Shown here: in pieces, positions 46,714-57,890 of the stretch
Layout: the number at the start of each line of letters is the position of its first letter
Numbering within the stretch: the first letter of the stretch is position 1
Source of the DNA: Polytrichum commune
Taxonomy: Eukaryota > Streptophyta > Polytrichopsida > Polytrichales > Polytrichaceae
Direction of reading: 5' to 3'
Assembly (NCBI GenBank): GCA_950295325.1
Contig: OX485804.1
Location: forward strand, 30,876,001-30,940,000
DNA: 64,000 nt
Made by a program: the position numbers and the translations under genes
Notes under the pieces: generated by a model
Told to the model about the DNA's origin: nothing
The model's input: the letters and a program-made list of their open reading frames with translations, nothing else
Databases searched by the model: none

Positions 46714-49700
46714 CTTTAAGTCTCATTTGCCTTCTGACTTCTTGGACCTAAAATCAATTCCATTTCAATTTCATTTTAGAAGTATCTCATCTGGATTAAC
46801 TCGACCATAACATTATCCTATGCACATGTTAGGCTATATATAAATAAGTTAGTTTTTTGTTAGTAAAAAAGAGGCCACATGCGATCATGGGAATGGTTGG
46901 AACACCCAAAAGGATGAAGTGGGAATTGAATTAGATAGCAATGCAAACATACGGTCACTAGAAAAAAAAGTTATCCATAACAATCATCCATTGCAAGTTG
47001 TCCATTGCAAGTTGTCCATTACAACTCATGGCAAGAAAATGCATAAGTAAATCATTTTGGTTGTCAACCATATGTTTCCGGTTGCAGTTGGCAACCAAAA
47101 GCCTCTAGTGGACAACCCAAATCATGCATTTCATGCATCATGAGGTCCAATGAGCAAGTTCTAATGAATAGTTTCAATGGACAACTTTTCTTCAAGTGCA
47201 GTATTGAACTCGCCCATCTTGTTCTTTTTCAAATAAAATACGCAATATTTCACAAGTTGTGAAAGTGAAACATGTGCATATCATTCCCCATACAAACCAG
47301 CTAGCATCACTTTGAAGGCTTGGCCACACTAAACTTAACATTGTTGCCTCCCACCAATTTCATTGGCCCCGTGTAAGATGGAGGGTTGTGAAAAATGAAA
47401 CTCTCTTGTTTATGAAGAGTTCTAGCAAGTTGACATTGTTGCTTGAACACTTGGAATCCTAACTCTTCATTTGGCATTCGAGGAGCGACACCATGGTGGC
47501 AATATCTCTCCTTAAAGAGGAGAGATCAACACCCTAAAAACATAAGGCATTCTTGCAACTTCTTCATCCAAACATTTCTACTTGAGCCATTGACACTAGC
47601 GTCAATGGAGTGTTGGCATCTAGTGTGGCCAATGCACAAATTTTGCATTCAAGAAACCTTCCTTAGGAATTGTCCAAGCACACTGCCTATCGTATGTGTG
47701 GTGCCCATATTGTGGGGTCTTTAAGCCTAATTACAATATCAATTAATCCCCAAGTTTTTCATGAGTTTTTTGTTGGATGAATGAGAGGTACCCTCTCATG
47801 CAGAAGATTGTCTCACCTATGATAGTAATCAAGATTATAATAACAACAACAAAAATTTCCCTTTCCATTTCTGCATTCAAACGAGAAGTTACCACTAATA
47901 AAGTTGCAACAATACAACCCAATTGACAAGCCATGATCTCCATGCCAAGCACACAAGGTTCACCCCTGGCGATACACAAACAATCTGAACGACGTAAAAT
48001 TGTTTGTTTACCATGTTGTGTGGATAGACACAAATTCTACTATCATGGTGTAAGGTGGGTTGGGGTATCCTATAATATTGTCAACATATCATATAAATGG
48101 ACATGGCCAATTCTAAAACCTTCTTGGTGTGTTATTGCATAATTTGCACATGTAATAGCCCAGAAACATGCATTTGAGCAGTTTTCATTTCCTATGAGAG
48201 TTTGGCCTCGAGTGCATAGCAAAACCCACTAATCATTGTGCCTTGGCACTGCTTTCCTTGGGCATTCAAGTGTTTGGTGTTTTCATATATAAACATTTAC
48301 AAGGAGTGCTTCGGGTAGGGTTTTCTCAACACAAAACATTGTTGACACCCTTGCTTCACAACGTTGTTGTTGAATGTCTTGTCATTTGCTTAGTGGATGG
48401 AGTTGTTCACTCGAAAGGAACCATATTTTGGTATGGAATGTTTTTTTTTCTACTACTCTACCTTTTCTTTTGAGGTGGGTTTGGTAGGGCTTGTATATTA
48501 TGAGACATTTATTTGGTATTGTCCTCCAAATCAATGTAGAGTTCAATTACCTTTACTTGTTTCTAGGGTTGGTTGTATCACAGTGACCGAGAGCGTTGTC
48601 CGGATCAAGATGATCAATTGGCTATTCTTCTCATCAATCGCTTATTGTTGTCCTTCAAACTTCCGTCGATTGCTTCTTATTTTGTGTTTTTGGTGTCGTA
48701 GAGTTCTTTCAAAAGTTCCTCTACCTTGTAGTTTTTAGTGATGGAGCCTTCGATCTCACTCAAGAGGCTCTTTTTTGAGATACATTTCTCCCTTTGTAAT
48801 ATGTCTTCGAGTAGTTCCTACCCATTCAAATATTACTTTTCATCTTCAACTTGGTTGTATTGAACTTCATTTGTGTGTCGGAGCTATTCAGGCATTGCAA
48901 TCCTCTCATTAGCTCAAAGGTTATCACTTAATGTTGGTCATAGCCATGCAACCCCTCCTTGTATGTTGCGACTCTTCATGTGCCACAATTTTCTCTTATT
49001 CTCTTTTCCTAAAGCTCCTTTGTAATGATAGAAGTCTATTATTTTTTGAATGCTAAACTTCTTATAATTCATTCTAATACTCTCCTTTTTAGCTTCTTAA
49101 ACCAATCATCTCCTCTTTTCACACTTTATTTGCTCTCTTGTTTGTTGATTCTTATTATTAGAGTCACTTCCTAGTACAATATAGGTAGCAATCACTTCAA
49201 CAACTACCAAGTTGTTGTTGGACACTTTCTTGATGTCTAGGAAAAACCAACTTTCCCACATGTGTGACAATACCTCTACTAATTCTCAACTTTCTTATAT
49301 ATCGACTCTTTGCATCATTCCCTCAATACTTATCATCTATATCAATTCTTCAACCCCTCTTTATGAAGTAACTTACGACATAAAGTGTAAGCACGAAATT
49401 GTGTCATACTAGTTATAGACAACTTTTAGCATAGCCACAATAGTTATATAAATATTTATAAGTCACCTAATACTTATTGTGTAGTATATAGTAGGGAGCC
49501 ATCATATTTGGATGATCTGGATGTTTTTGTTAATTATGAGCATTGTAGGTTTTTTTGACATTTTCTTTGAGTATACATATGTGTGTATCATGGTGAAAGG
49601 GAGTGCTATCATGTGAGTGGTGAGCGGTAACATATGAGAAGCAAATGAATAAATAAATTAGTAAATGGTAATACACACACAATCTTCTTATAATCATGAT

Positions 49701-50000
49701 TTTCTCCCAATAGAATGTCTATGTGTTCTCACAATAATGGGTGTTATTAAGGGTGGTTATTTTTATAATTTTGAGTATTTGGTCCATCTGTATAGATTAG
49801 ATTTTGGTTACAAACAAACCTACGGAAACACTAATCAAAGACTTAAAACGTGATTTGTGTACCATCTACGTGTCTCAAATTAATTTATTTAGGGAAAACA
49901 CATGGTTGTTTCATATAATTTCAAGTTTATACTGACGATTAGGTGATGATTTAGGGGCTAAAAACTTCAAAATCTCTCCATGTCAATACATGCAATTGGG
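46714..50000. other. Intergenic, AT-rich
   Basis: No gene recognised. One minus-strand open stretch at about 47312-47507 (contains MPNEELGFQVFKQQ and HNPPSYTGP) looks protein-like but matches no family I know. 46990-47170 has repeated TTGTCCATTGCAAG words. Confidence 0.45.
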
Positions 50001-52638
50001 ACGGTCACTCAATCTCACATTATTTACCCAGACAATAGGTTGGTAGTAAGTTCAGGATGGGGAGCTGAGGAGCTCCGCACAAAGCGGTGCGGGGGGGAGA
50101 CAAATACGTCCGAAGAGGCAGCCGCAGAGAGACAATCGCAGTCTCTCTACACCATGAGCAAAGTTCTGTGCACTGAATGAGTTGCAAGATGTGTCCAGGA
50201 GATGCGCTGGGGCATCGTTGAAACAAGCAATGGAATGAGCAAAGGGGCTGCTCTGAGCGTGTGTTGTAGTATGGTACCAAAATGATAAATGGGTGTTGGC
50301 ATAAGACGAGTGTTGCGTCACAAAAATGAGAATAGGCTGGGCTATTCTCCCTCACCATTGCTTGGTTGAAACTAGACCAACTCGCCCCTCATTCATTACA
50401 AAGATCTAAACTTGTAGGCTACTCTTCGGGCAGATCTGACCCGCCCCAAGACGCACAAGCACGGCACATCAAGTGACGCAACCACCCACAGACAGGCTTG
50501 CACAATCTTTCATTACTCAATACAGTTATTTCAGTACACAAATTTGTTTGCCTCATCTGCTCACAAAACCCTGCTTATGTTATTCTCATACTTCTACATC
50601 CAGATCTACTATACTAACCATGCCCCCAACAGATCTAACTCCCGGTGTATCAAAGACACTACCCCCAACTATGGCAGATAGCAGCAGACTTGAAAGGAAG
50701 CGCCAGAAGTCCCACGCCATCCTGCAGAGACCACCAACCAAACATCAGAGAGAAGTTCAGCGAACTTCAAACAACCTGGGAGATCCACAACGAACCAAGC
50801 AGCCGCCTAACCAACACTATGTTCAGCAAGACCAGGTAAGTCCACTTACCACCCCAACTTCCTGCCCTACTAACCAGAAGGTCCACCCATCGAACTCCGC
50901 TCCCCGAACGGCGGCAGGAGCAACCACCAGCGTACAACGGTAGGAGCATAATCTCCCGAGAACCAACCGGAGCATTAAGCTATTAGCGAGCAGCAGAAAG
51001 AAGGGAGGAGCAGCAAAGACCCGAGTAGGCCAACACCGACCTAATCAGCAGGAACAGGTATGGGCAACAGAGGCCCAACTACAACAAAGACCAAAAATAA
51101 CCCCTCAACCACAGGCTACCGAGCAGCACCGGAAAGCAATGAAAGCAAAAACGATGAAGCGGCTCAATGCCGAACTTACATACCCAAGAGCCACAATAAA
51201 CAATGCGAGTAACCTGCAGGAAAATGGAAGCCGCCACTGGAACCCTAACAGAAACAACATACTATCACCCACAAAAAACTACGACAGAAAACATCGCATA
51301 GACAAGGTCAAAACCCACCAGAATATAAGAACGAAGCAACAACACTCTTTCAAACACCATTGCTCACAACTCCATCTCTCATCCCATCCTCCACTCTTGC
51401 TCATATGCCCAGGACTAGACTCGACATTGTTGCAGGACTCTCGCACGGATCAGCTGTCACGCCCCCTCCAGCAACCGGAAACCATCAGTTTCTGACCCGG
51501 GAACACTTGCTACTGCTGGCAATTGGCAACTGAAGGAGGCTGCAGCTACCCAGGAGCTGACAACTACCAGAGATCAACAACAGGCAGTAACACAACCGAG
51601 GCAGTCGACACCAAAATTCCGAGGTGCAGCCCAACCGTCAGCCGACAACAAACAGAAGCAAGGGACTACCGGCGCTTGGAGACAAGCAACAACAAAAATC
51701 TCAACACAATTCGGCGTAGCAAGCTGCGGAGCCACACCAGTCACATTGTCAATTCTGGACTTGCAGATTGTGCACAACAGAAAGTCGACAGCAACACCAA
51801 CACCAGAATAATCAAGCTGCAGGGAAGGGACACTCAACTCAACAAGCACTGGGAAAGAAGGAGAAGCGCCAGCAGCAAGCCGAGAACAACACACGGCACC
51901 GAAAGTCAGAAAGGCGAGCTAACACACAAAAAACACCAAAGCAGCAGACATTGGATCCAGAAGGCAAGCAACCCCAAAAACTTTGAGGTAGGCCAACGCC
52001 GTCGTAACGAACTACCAATCTGTGCATGCCGGCAAGGGAGGTGCACCAACAAAGAGCACGAGGTATATATCGAGGGAGCAGACGAGGAACCAGGTTCACA
52101 GAGCCCCAACGGCCGGACAGTTAAACTGTCTATTACCGCAGACACAGCTGGAGACCGCATGCGCTACGCTGTAACCCAGAACCAGGACCATGTACTACGC
52201 TGTAACCCATCAGACTGCAAGATCAGCAGCCGCTCACAACACTCTGTAATCCAGGTCCAGGGCACATCGGACTGCAAGCTCAAAGGCTTGATGCTCCACC
52301 CATCACTCCAGGTCCAGCATCAGTACAAAGGCAATCATCTAGGTAAATACCCTTCCAATCCCAGTTTTTTCAAGCAAATTACTCAGTACACATGGCATAA
52401 TACTCCTAAAACCTTGAGTAATCAAAGCAACCCATGTAATGCCTGGGGGACGTATGCTTCCAGGAGGGCCCCTGCTTTCATTTCCAAAGGTCTAGTACTA
52501 CACGCTAAACATTTACTCAAACCACCATTACGAGGATACCAACTTCTAAAACCAATAGATAGATCAAGCAAAAAATCTCAATTGCATTACATATTTGTAC
52601 ACTCAATATACTTATATTTTCAACTTCTACCAAAAAGC
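50001..52638 (+). other. Probable 5' region of the long LINE
   Basis: Balanced composition, rich in CAG/AAC words, with open but featureless frames on the plus strand. One is in frame with ORF1 from 51523 but has no convincing initiator or domain. There is an internal near-duplication around 52190-52290 (CTACGCTGTAACCC, twice). The 5' end of the element could not be fixed. Confidence 0.4.
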
Positions 52639-54312
52639 ATGACAGGAACTACGAAGCCAAACACTCGCCATCATAGCTCCAACCACACCACGGAGGTGGT
52701 GATGGAGGAAGTTACACCCCCAAGCAAGCGGACCTCTCCAAGCAACCCCAAGCCATCACACAAGAAATCCAAGAGCAGCACCACCATATCCCTCTACCGA
52801 GACCCATCTCAGATGGAATTCTGGTATGGATACCCAACCATGGAAACCATCGCATACGAAGCAGGCATCCCACCCATCACCACCACTACACCACTTGAAG
52901 AGTTAGTCGCGCTAGGCTACGTTGCAAATGAAGCCGCCGAATTACGCACGGCAACCATGTCATTCCCGCGGGTACAACAAAAACTTTGGCCAACAACGCG
53001 CCCGGACGGCATTGAAGGCCAACACATCAACATTACACAACTACCCTTTGACATCGAGGTAAATCCTAAGACCAAACTCTCTTCGGACTACCACATTCTA
53101 CTCCACTTTGAAAAACCCACCACCCCCTTTAGTCAGGATCAAATCATGAAAAAACTGATGATGCGCTTCCAAACCATGGAAATCCAACTTGGGGACCTAA
53201 TAGGGGAGCCAATAGCAGTTCTGTGCCATGGTCCCAAAACAGCTAGAGTTTGGTCGGGAATGACCAAAGTCCATCTTAAACACCCTAGCAAGGATGGCAT
53301 AGCACTTTTGAGTGGTAGGAGGATTTTTGCTATCACATTGGACAATGACACCCCTACCATTGCCAAAATTGCCAAGTCCTATGACTCTTTGGCTTCAAGT
53401 AACTTGTTGACAGTAAAAATCAACACCGATAACATTCGGGACCTCGTAGCCCATCAACTTTACAAAACGGTGGTAGAAGAGAGCTTCAAACGCGGCCACG
53501 AATTTGAGCTAGCACAAGTTCAGAAAATTGCAGGCGAAACCTACGGATGGCTCATCACGACATCGCCGGAACAAGTAGAGAAAATCGGCTGTCACAAGAT
53601 ACCCATTCTCAGCGAATTGCTCACCCCAGTTCTCTCCTCAGGTGACCAACTCTCTCGTGATGATGTCATTCGGCGTAATTGCCTAGTCTTGCTTGCAAAA
53701 GGTCTTAACCTTACTAAACTAATCGAGCCAACTACCGCTAGCCTACATGCCCACTTTGGTACAAAAAATATTGTCTCAGTTTTTTACCCACGAGCAACAA
53801 CTAAAATCCACCATGGAGTCGCGAATGTTGAGTGTTTGAATTCCGCCGTGTACAAGCAACACCTCAACAAGTCAGCTAGACTCCTGAACAAGTGGGTCAT
53901 GTTTCACCCTCACCCCAACTCCCTCGACGGAAGCGCACGCCCTGACGACGCCACCTTGAAGAAGCTCGGGTTCACGGACATCAACAATGCCTTAGCGGAC
54001 ACAATCGAGGCCTTGAAGAATGCCCCCGGCCCAAGTCAACCTCCGCTTGACAAAACCGACATCGCCACACTGGTAAAGGATGTCGTCTCGCAGGAAAACA
54101 ACAAGCTCCGGACGGAATTCAAGGAAGACATGACACTCCTCCGCACAGATATGCGCATGGAAGCTCAGAGCTACGCCGACAAAATCAACCTCGAACTAAG
54201 GAGTGCCCTCACAAACCTCGAGCAGGTGTTAGGACAAAGCATGCAAGTGGTGAAAAACCTTGTGCGACCCGCCCTCCCATCACCAGACTCAAATAGTCAA
54301 CAACCAAACTAG
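52639..54312 (+). CDS. LINE ORF1 protein
   Basis: 557 aa from the ATG at 52639, ending at TAG 54310-54312. The N-terminus is basic and disordered (PSKRTSPSNPKPSHKKSKSS). The middle is globular, with conserved-looking blocks around FWYGYPTMETIAYEAG and RVWSGMTKVHLKHP. The C-terminus (about residues 470-535, QENNKLRTEFKEDM...LEQVLGQSM) is a predicted coiled coil. ORF1 proteins of LINEs bind RNA and form trimers through such coils. I cannot assign the middle to a named domain. The upstream frame is open back to 51523, so a longer form is possible. Base composition is balanced, unlike ORF2. Confidence 0.7.
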   Translation: MTGTTKPNTRHHSSNHTTEVVMEEVTPPSKRTSPSNPKPSHKKSKSSTTISLYRDPSQMEFWYGYPTMETIAYEAGIPPITTTTPLEELVALGYVANEAAELRTATMSFPRVQQKLWPTTRPDGIEGQHINITQLPFDIEVNPKTKLSSDYHILLHFEKPTTPFSQDQIMKKLMMRFQTMEIQLGDLIGEPIAVLCHGPKTARVWSGMTKVHLKHPSKDGIALLSGRRIFAITLDNDTPTIAKIAKSYDSLASSNLLTVKINTDNIRDLVAHQLYKTVVEESFKRGHEFELAQVQKIAGETYGWLITTSPEQVEKIGCHKIPILSELLTPVLSSGDQLSRDDVIRRNCLVLLAKGLNLTKLIEPTTASLHAHFGTKNIVSVFYPRATTKIHHGVANVECLNSAVYKQHLNKSARLLNKWVMFHPHPNSLDGSARPDDATLKKLGFTDINNALADTIEALKNAPGPSQPPLDKTDIATLVKDVVSQENNKLRTEFKEDMTLLRTDMRMEAQSYADKINLELRSALTNLEQVLGQSMQVVKNLVRPALPSPDSNSQQPN

Positions 54313-55787
54313 TGGTCAAACACAAAACCATCGCCCATCTCCATTCCCCCTATTTAGCACACTATGAGCATTGTTCCCAAACTAATTACAATGCTAAAGC
54401 CTCTTGCTTATCAATAACATATAGTGTGCCCTCTAGCATATCGTACCCACTAGACTTTCTTAGTACGTATACTCCCAAGGGAATATGTATCTCATATTGT
54501 TATTTCAATAAAAAGTTCTCCTCTACCATACAACCATATTCTACCTCCCACACAAAAAGAACAACGATCTCCAATCAACTCCACACCTCCATCAACATCA
54601 TAACTATACCTAAAATAAAACCCACAACCTACCCCCACACACCCTTAAACAAACAAATCATACAACATAATACCCCCCCAATACAAATTAAAACACCCAT
54701 AGAACCCTCACCGCAACCAACCAAACCCCCCCCCCCCCATACCGTACACCAAAAAACAAATACAAAAAAGATAAACAACATAAACACAAAACCCACAAAG
54801 GAATGCCAACAAAATATCACAAATAAAACAAACAAACATAAAATAACAATAATCCCAACACCAAACCCAACTATATACCAACACACCCCACCAATGACAA
54901 ACATCCCACCATGCCCATATACAAACCCCAAAACAAAACACCTAACCCACTCCTCACTAAGCATACAATCCATAGAACGCACATCCCCGACTATGCATAA
55001 ACACAACCACCAAATACATACTAAAATACCAAAACACCTCAAACGGGCTCGGCCTACCGGCCTTGCCACAGTCCAACACCAAAACACAACAACTATGAAA
55101 AACCAAAAACAAACATCTAAAGACCAAAAGCACTACCTCAACACCACAAAAACCGCCCCTAGCACAATATGCACAACAACCACAGTTAATAACACAACCA
55201 CATACAAAAGTCATACTATCAACACCACCCAAACCAACATGCACAACCCTACCAAAGTAATCCAAAAACCTAACACAAATAAAAAACAATACTACAGAAA
55301 AACGAAGCCCACACCAGCCAGCCTCACTACATACCAACATACTGCAACAATACTAATCAACCACCCATACCAACATAGAAATCTCCAAACCAAATACCTA
55401 ACCCACCCCATACTAACTACACACTCCAAAAAATCCACATCACTCCTAAAGATAGGCACGCGAATTTCCCAAAGAGACACTAAAACACCACACCAGCTTA
55501 CACAAAAACACCCTACCGACATAACCACAACCCAATACCAACGCATAGCAGACGGAAAACACCAAAAAATACTAAAAACCAAAAACACCTAAAAACGGCT
55601 TCACCGCTCAACCTTATCCAAACCTCCATACAAAACAAAAACAACAATAATAAACAACACCACCCAATATCTCAAGACATTCATCAAACCTACCTAAAAG
55701 GGCCTCAACCTCAAAATAAAAAAACGGAAAACAAAACAAACAAAACCATAAACACGAAACAACAAAAAACATACAAAAAAAACATAA
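54313..55787 (+). other. A/C-rich spacer between ORF1 and ORF2
   Basis: The plus strand is almost only A, C and T, with a C13 run near 54727. A frame stays open 54312-55592, but its product is low in complexity (Thr, Pro, Lys, Asn, Gln) and explained by the scarcity of stop codons in A/C sequence. Two blocks about 450 bp apart (around 54860-55100 and 55315-55580) are diverged copies; both contain ATACCAACA and CCTAACCCA. Confidence 0.6.
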
Positions 55788-57890
55788 CATACTCTAGTCA
55801 TACAACAAACTCAATCCCCACACCAAAAAAATGGAGTCACACAAAACACACAAAAAGAAAAAAACCTATCACAAAACACAAAGTTTTCAACACACCTCCT
55901 ACTACTACTTAGTGGCGACATAGAAACCAACCCAGGTCCTATGCCCAACATACTCCAGGCACATCCATCCACACACAAAAACAAATGCAAAATATACTTC
56001 ATAACCTGCACAATTAAATTACAACCCGAATACCAACATCTAGCAACAATATTCTCCCCCAGTATAAACCTTACCCACCCAAATCACCAACACGCAAACA
56101 CCAACTACCCACACCTCTCAAACTACATTTACCAAAACCAACACCATCCACCCCCACGAATACTATATGCACTCATCACCACACTCAGCCCAACAATCAA
56201 GACGTGCGACCACTTACTAGCACAAACCCCAGAACCTAACTGGACAACAATACTCCTCGAAAAAATGGCCCTTCTACAAAATCCACCTGAAAGACATATC
56301 ATAACAACACATCCATACACAAAATTTACACACTCAAATCAACACATTATTAACCCAACCAACACCATCCACAAGGAAATATACAATTTCATTAACCAAA
56401 ATAACGAAACACTAGACATACATATTATGACAAAGGAATTCCCATTCCTACCTGAAAAACTAATCACAGAAATCCTAAAATATAACGAACCTTTACACGA
56501 ATACTCCCACCCACCGCCACTACCAAACATACCCCCAATACAAGGCCAAGACATTCCAACGACAACCCATAGCACCTACATTAGCATATGGAATGCCTCA
56601 GCACTAAACACGGCCCTACCAAACCTTCACCAACTAATATCAAACACAACAAATGCTCCTGCAATCATCTTTATACAAGAAACGAAGCTAACAGCAACAA
56701 AATCCACAAAATACATAGAAAACCTATTCCCCCAACACAAGCTAATATTTAATAACACACACGCACTTACAAGGTGCATACAACAAAGAATGCCATATAC
56801 ACCTGCAAGAGGAGGACTTCTCGCACTCATAGATAAACAATATGCATACCCTGGAAACATCACTAAAATCCCTACCCCAGCCGAAATTTCCCCATACCTA
56901 CAAATACTAGAAATAAAAAACCAACCTCTACAACCATGGCTAATCATACACATCTATATGCCATCACACGAAGAAGACATAAGATCAATCCCAATAATCA
57001 AACAAAACATAACACAACACATCACAAACAACCCAAACCACACCCATATACTATGCGGAGACTTTAACAGAGATATTGCCCTCATTGGCCGACAAAACGA
57101 ACACAACATAACACCACCACAAACAGAGGATATAGAATGGCGCACATTTACAAATAACCTGCAATTTTCATACGTCCCTACAAACAGCCCATATTCCAGA
57201 CAAGGCGGTCAAAATTGTACCCAAACCAGCCTAATAGATGGATATTTTATAAATACACCCAACAACGGTGTATACACATCAACCACAAACAATGATCATA
57301 ACTTAAATTCAGACCACTCTCCAATAACCCTGCATATACCACCAAACACATTAATAGCCCGGTGCACGCCACCAACAATAAATAAAACAACAAGGATACT
57401 AAACCCCATCCCACATACAAATATTGAAAAACTCAAGACAGAATTCTCCGAAGAAAATGCACTACAAATAAATGAACTCACCAACACATTAATAAATGAC
57501 CAATTAACAGATTACCAATGGCAAACAACATGTATAAAACTAGACCACTTAATAAAGAAAATCTCCGAAAAAATTCAAGAAACTTGCAGTGCAACACCTC
57601 TCCCAGAACTAACACACCGCACATCACAGCAAGGAGGATTTCTACCAAGAAAACTCCAAAAAAAGTGGAAAAGACATCTTCACACCTATTACCTAATCAG
57701 AAAGGCAATCTACATCATCAAAAACTCCCCAAATTGGCAAATACACCCGATCATAGAAGAACTAACAAACCACGCCAATGTTGCCATTCCACACCCGCCA
57801 AACCAAACACACAACCAACAAGAATGGATCATGACACTAGCAAACATAGCCAAAACTGCAAACATACAAGCCCGCAAATCACCACAAAAC
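55788..57890 (+). pseudogene. LINE ORF2, segment 1: 2A peptide and apurinic-type endonuclease
   Basis: Open from the stop at 55785. After a short leader comes a 2A motif (see separate entry), then MPNILQ at 55941. The APE endonuclease spans about 56570-57370. WNASAL and FIQETKL supply the Asn and Glu. Next are IIHIYMPS and CGDFNRD (Asp/Asn), LIDGYF, and NSDHSPI with the terminal Asp-His pair. All expected catalytic residues are present. The frame is coherent until about 57890, then drifts until a stop at 58046 while the homologous sequence continues two frames away. Confidence 0.85.
55884..55940 (+). other. 2A ribosome-skipping motif
   Basis: Encodes FSTHLLLLLSGDIETNPGP, immediately followed by the Met at 55941. 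The consensus D-(V/I)-E-x-N-P-G-P is perfect and preceded by the usual leucine-rich stretch. 2A peptides make the ribosome skip the Gly-Pro bond and release two proteins. Such motifs are known at the N-terminus of endonuclease-RT proteins in some animal and trypanosome LINEs. Confidence 0.85.

Noticed and set aside
54629-55588. Membrane-protein-like frames on the minus strand (Phe/Val/Cys/Trp-rich)
   Set aside because: They are the complement of A/C-rich sequence, with no start context or homology.
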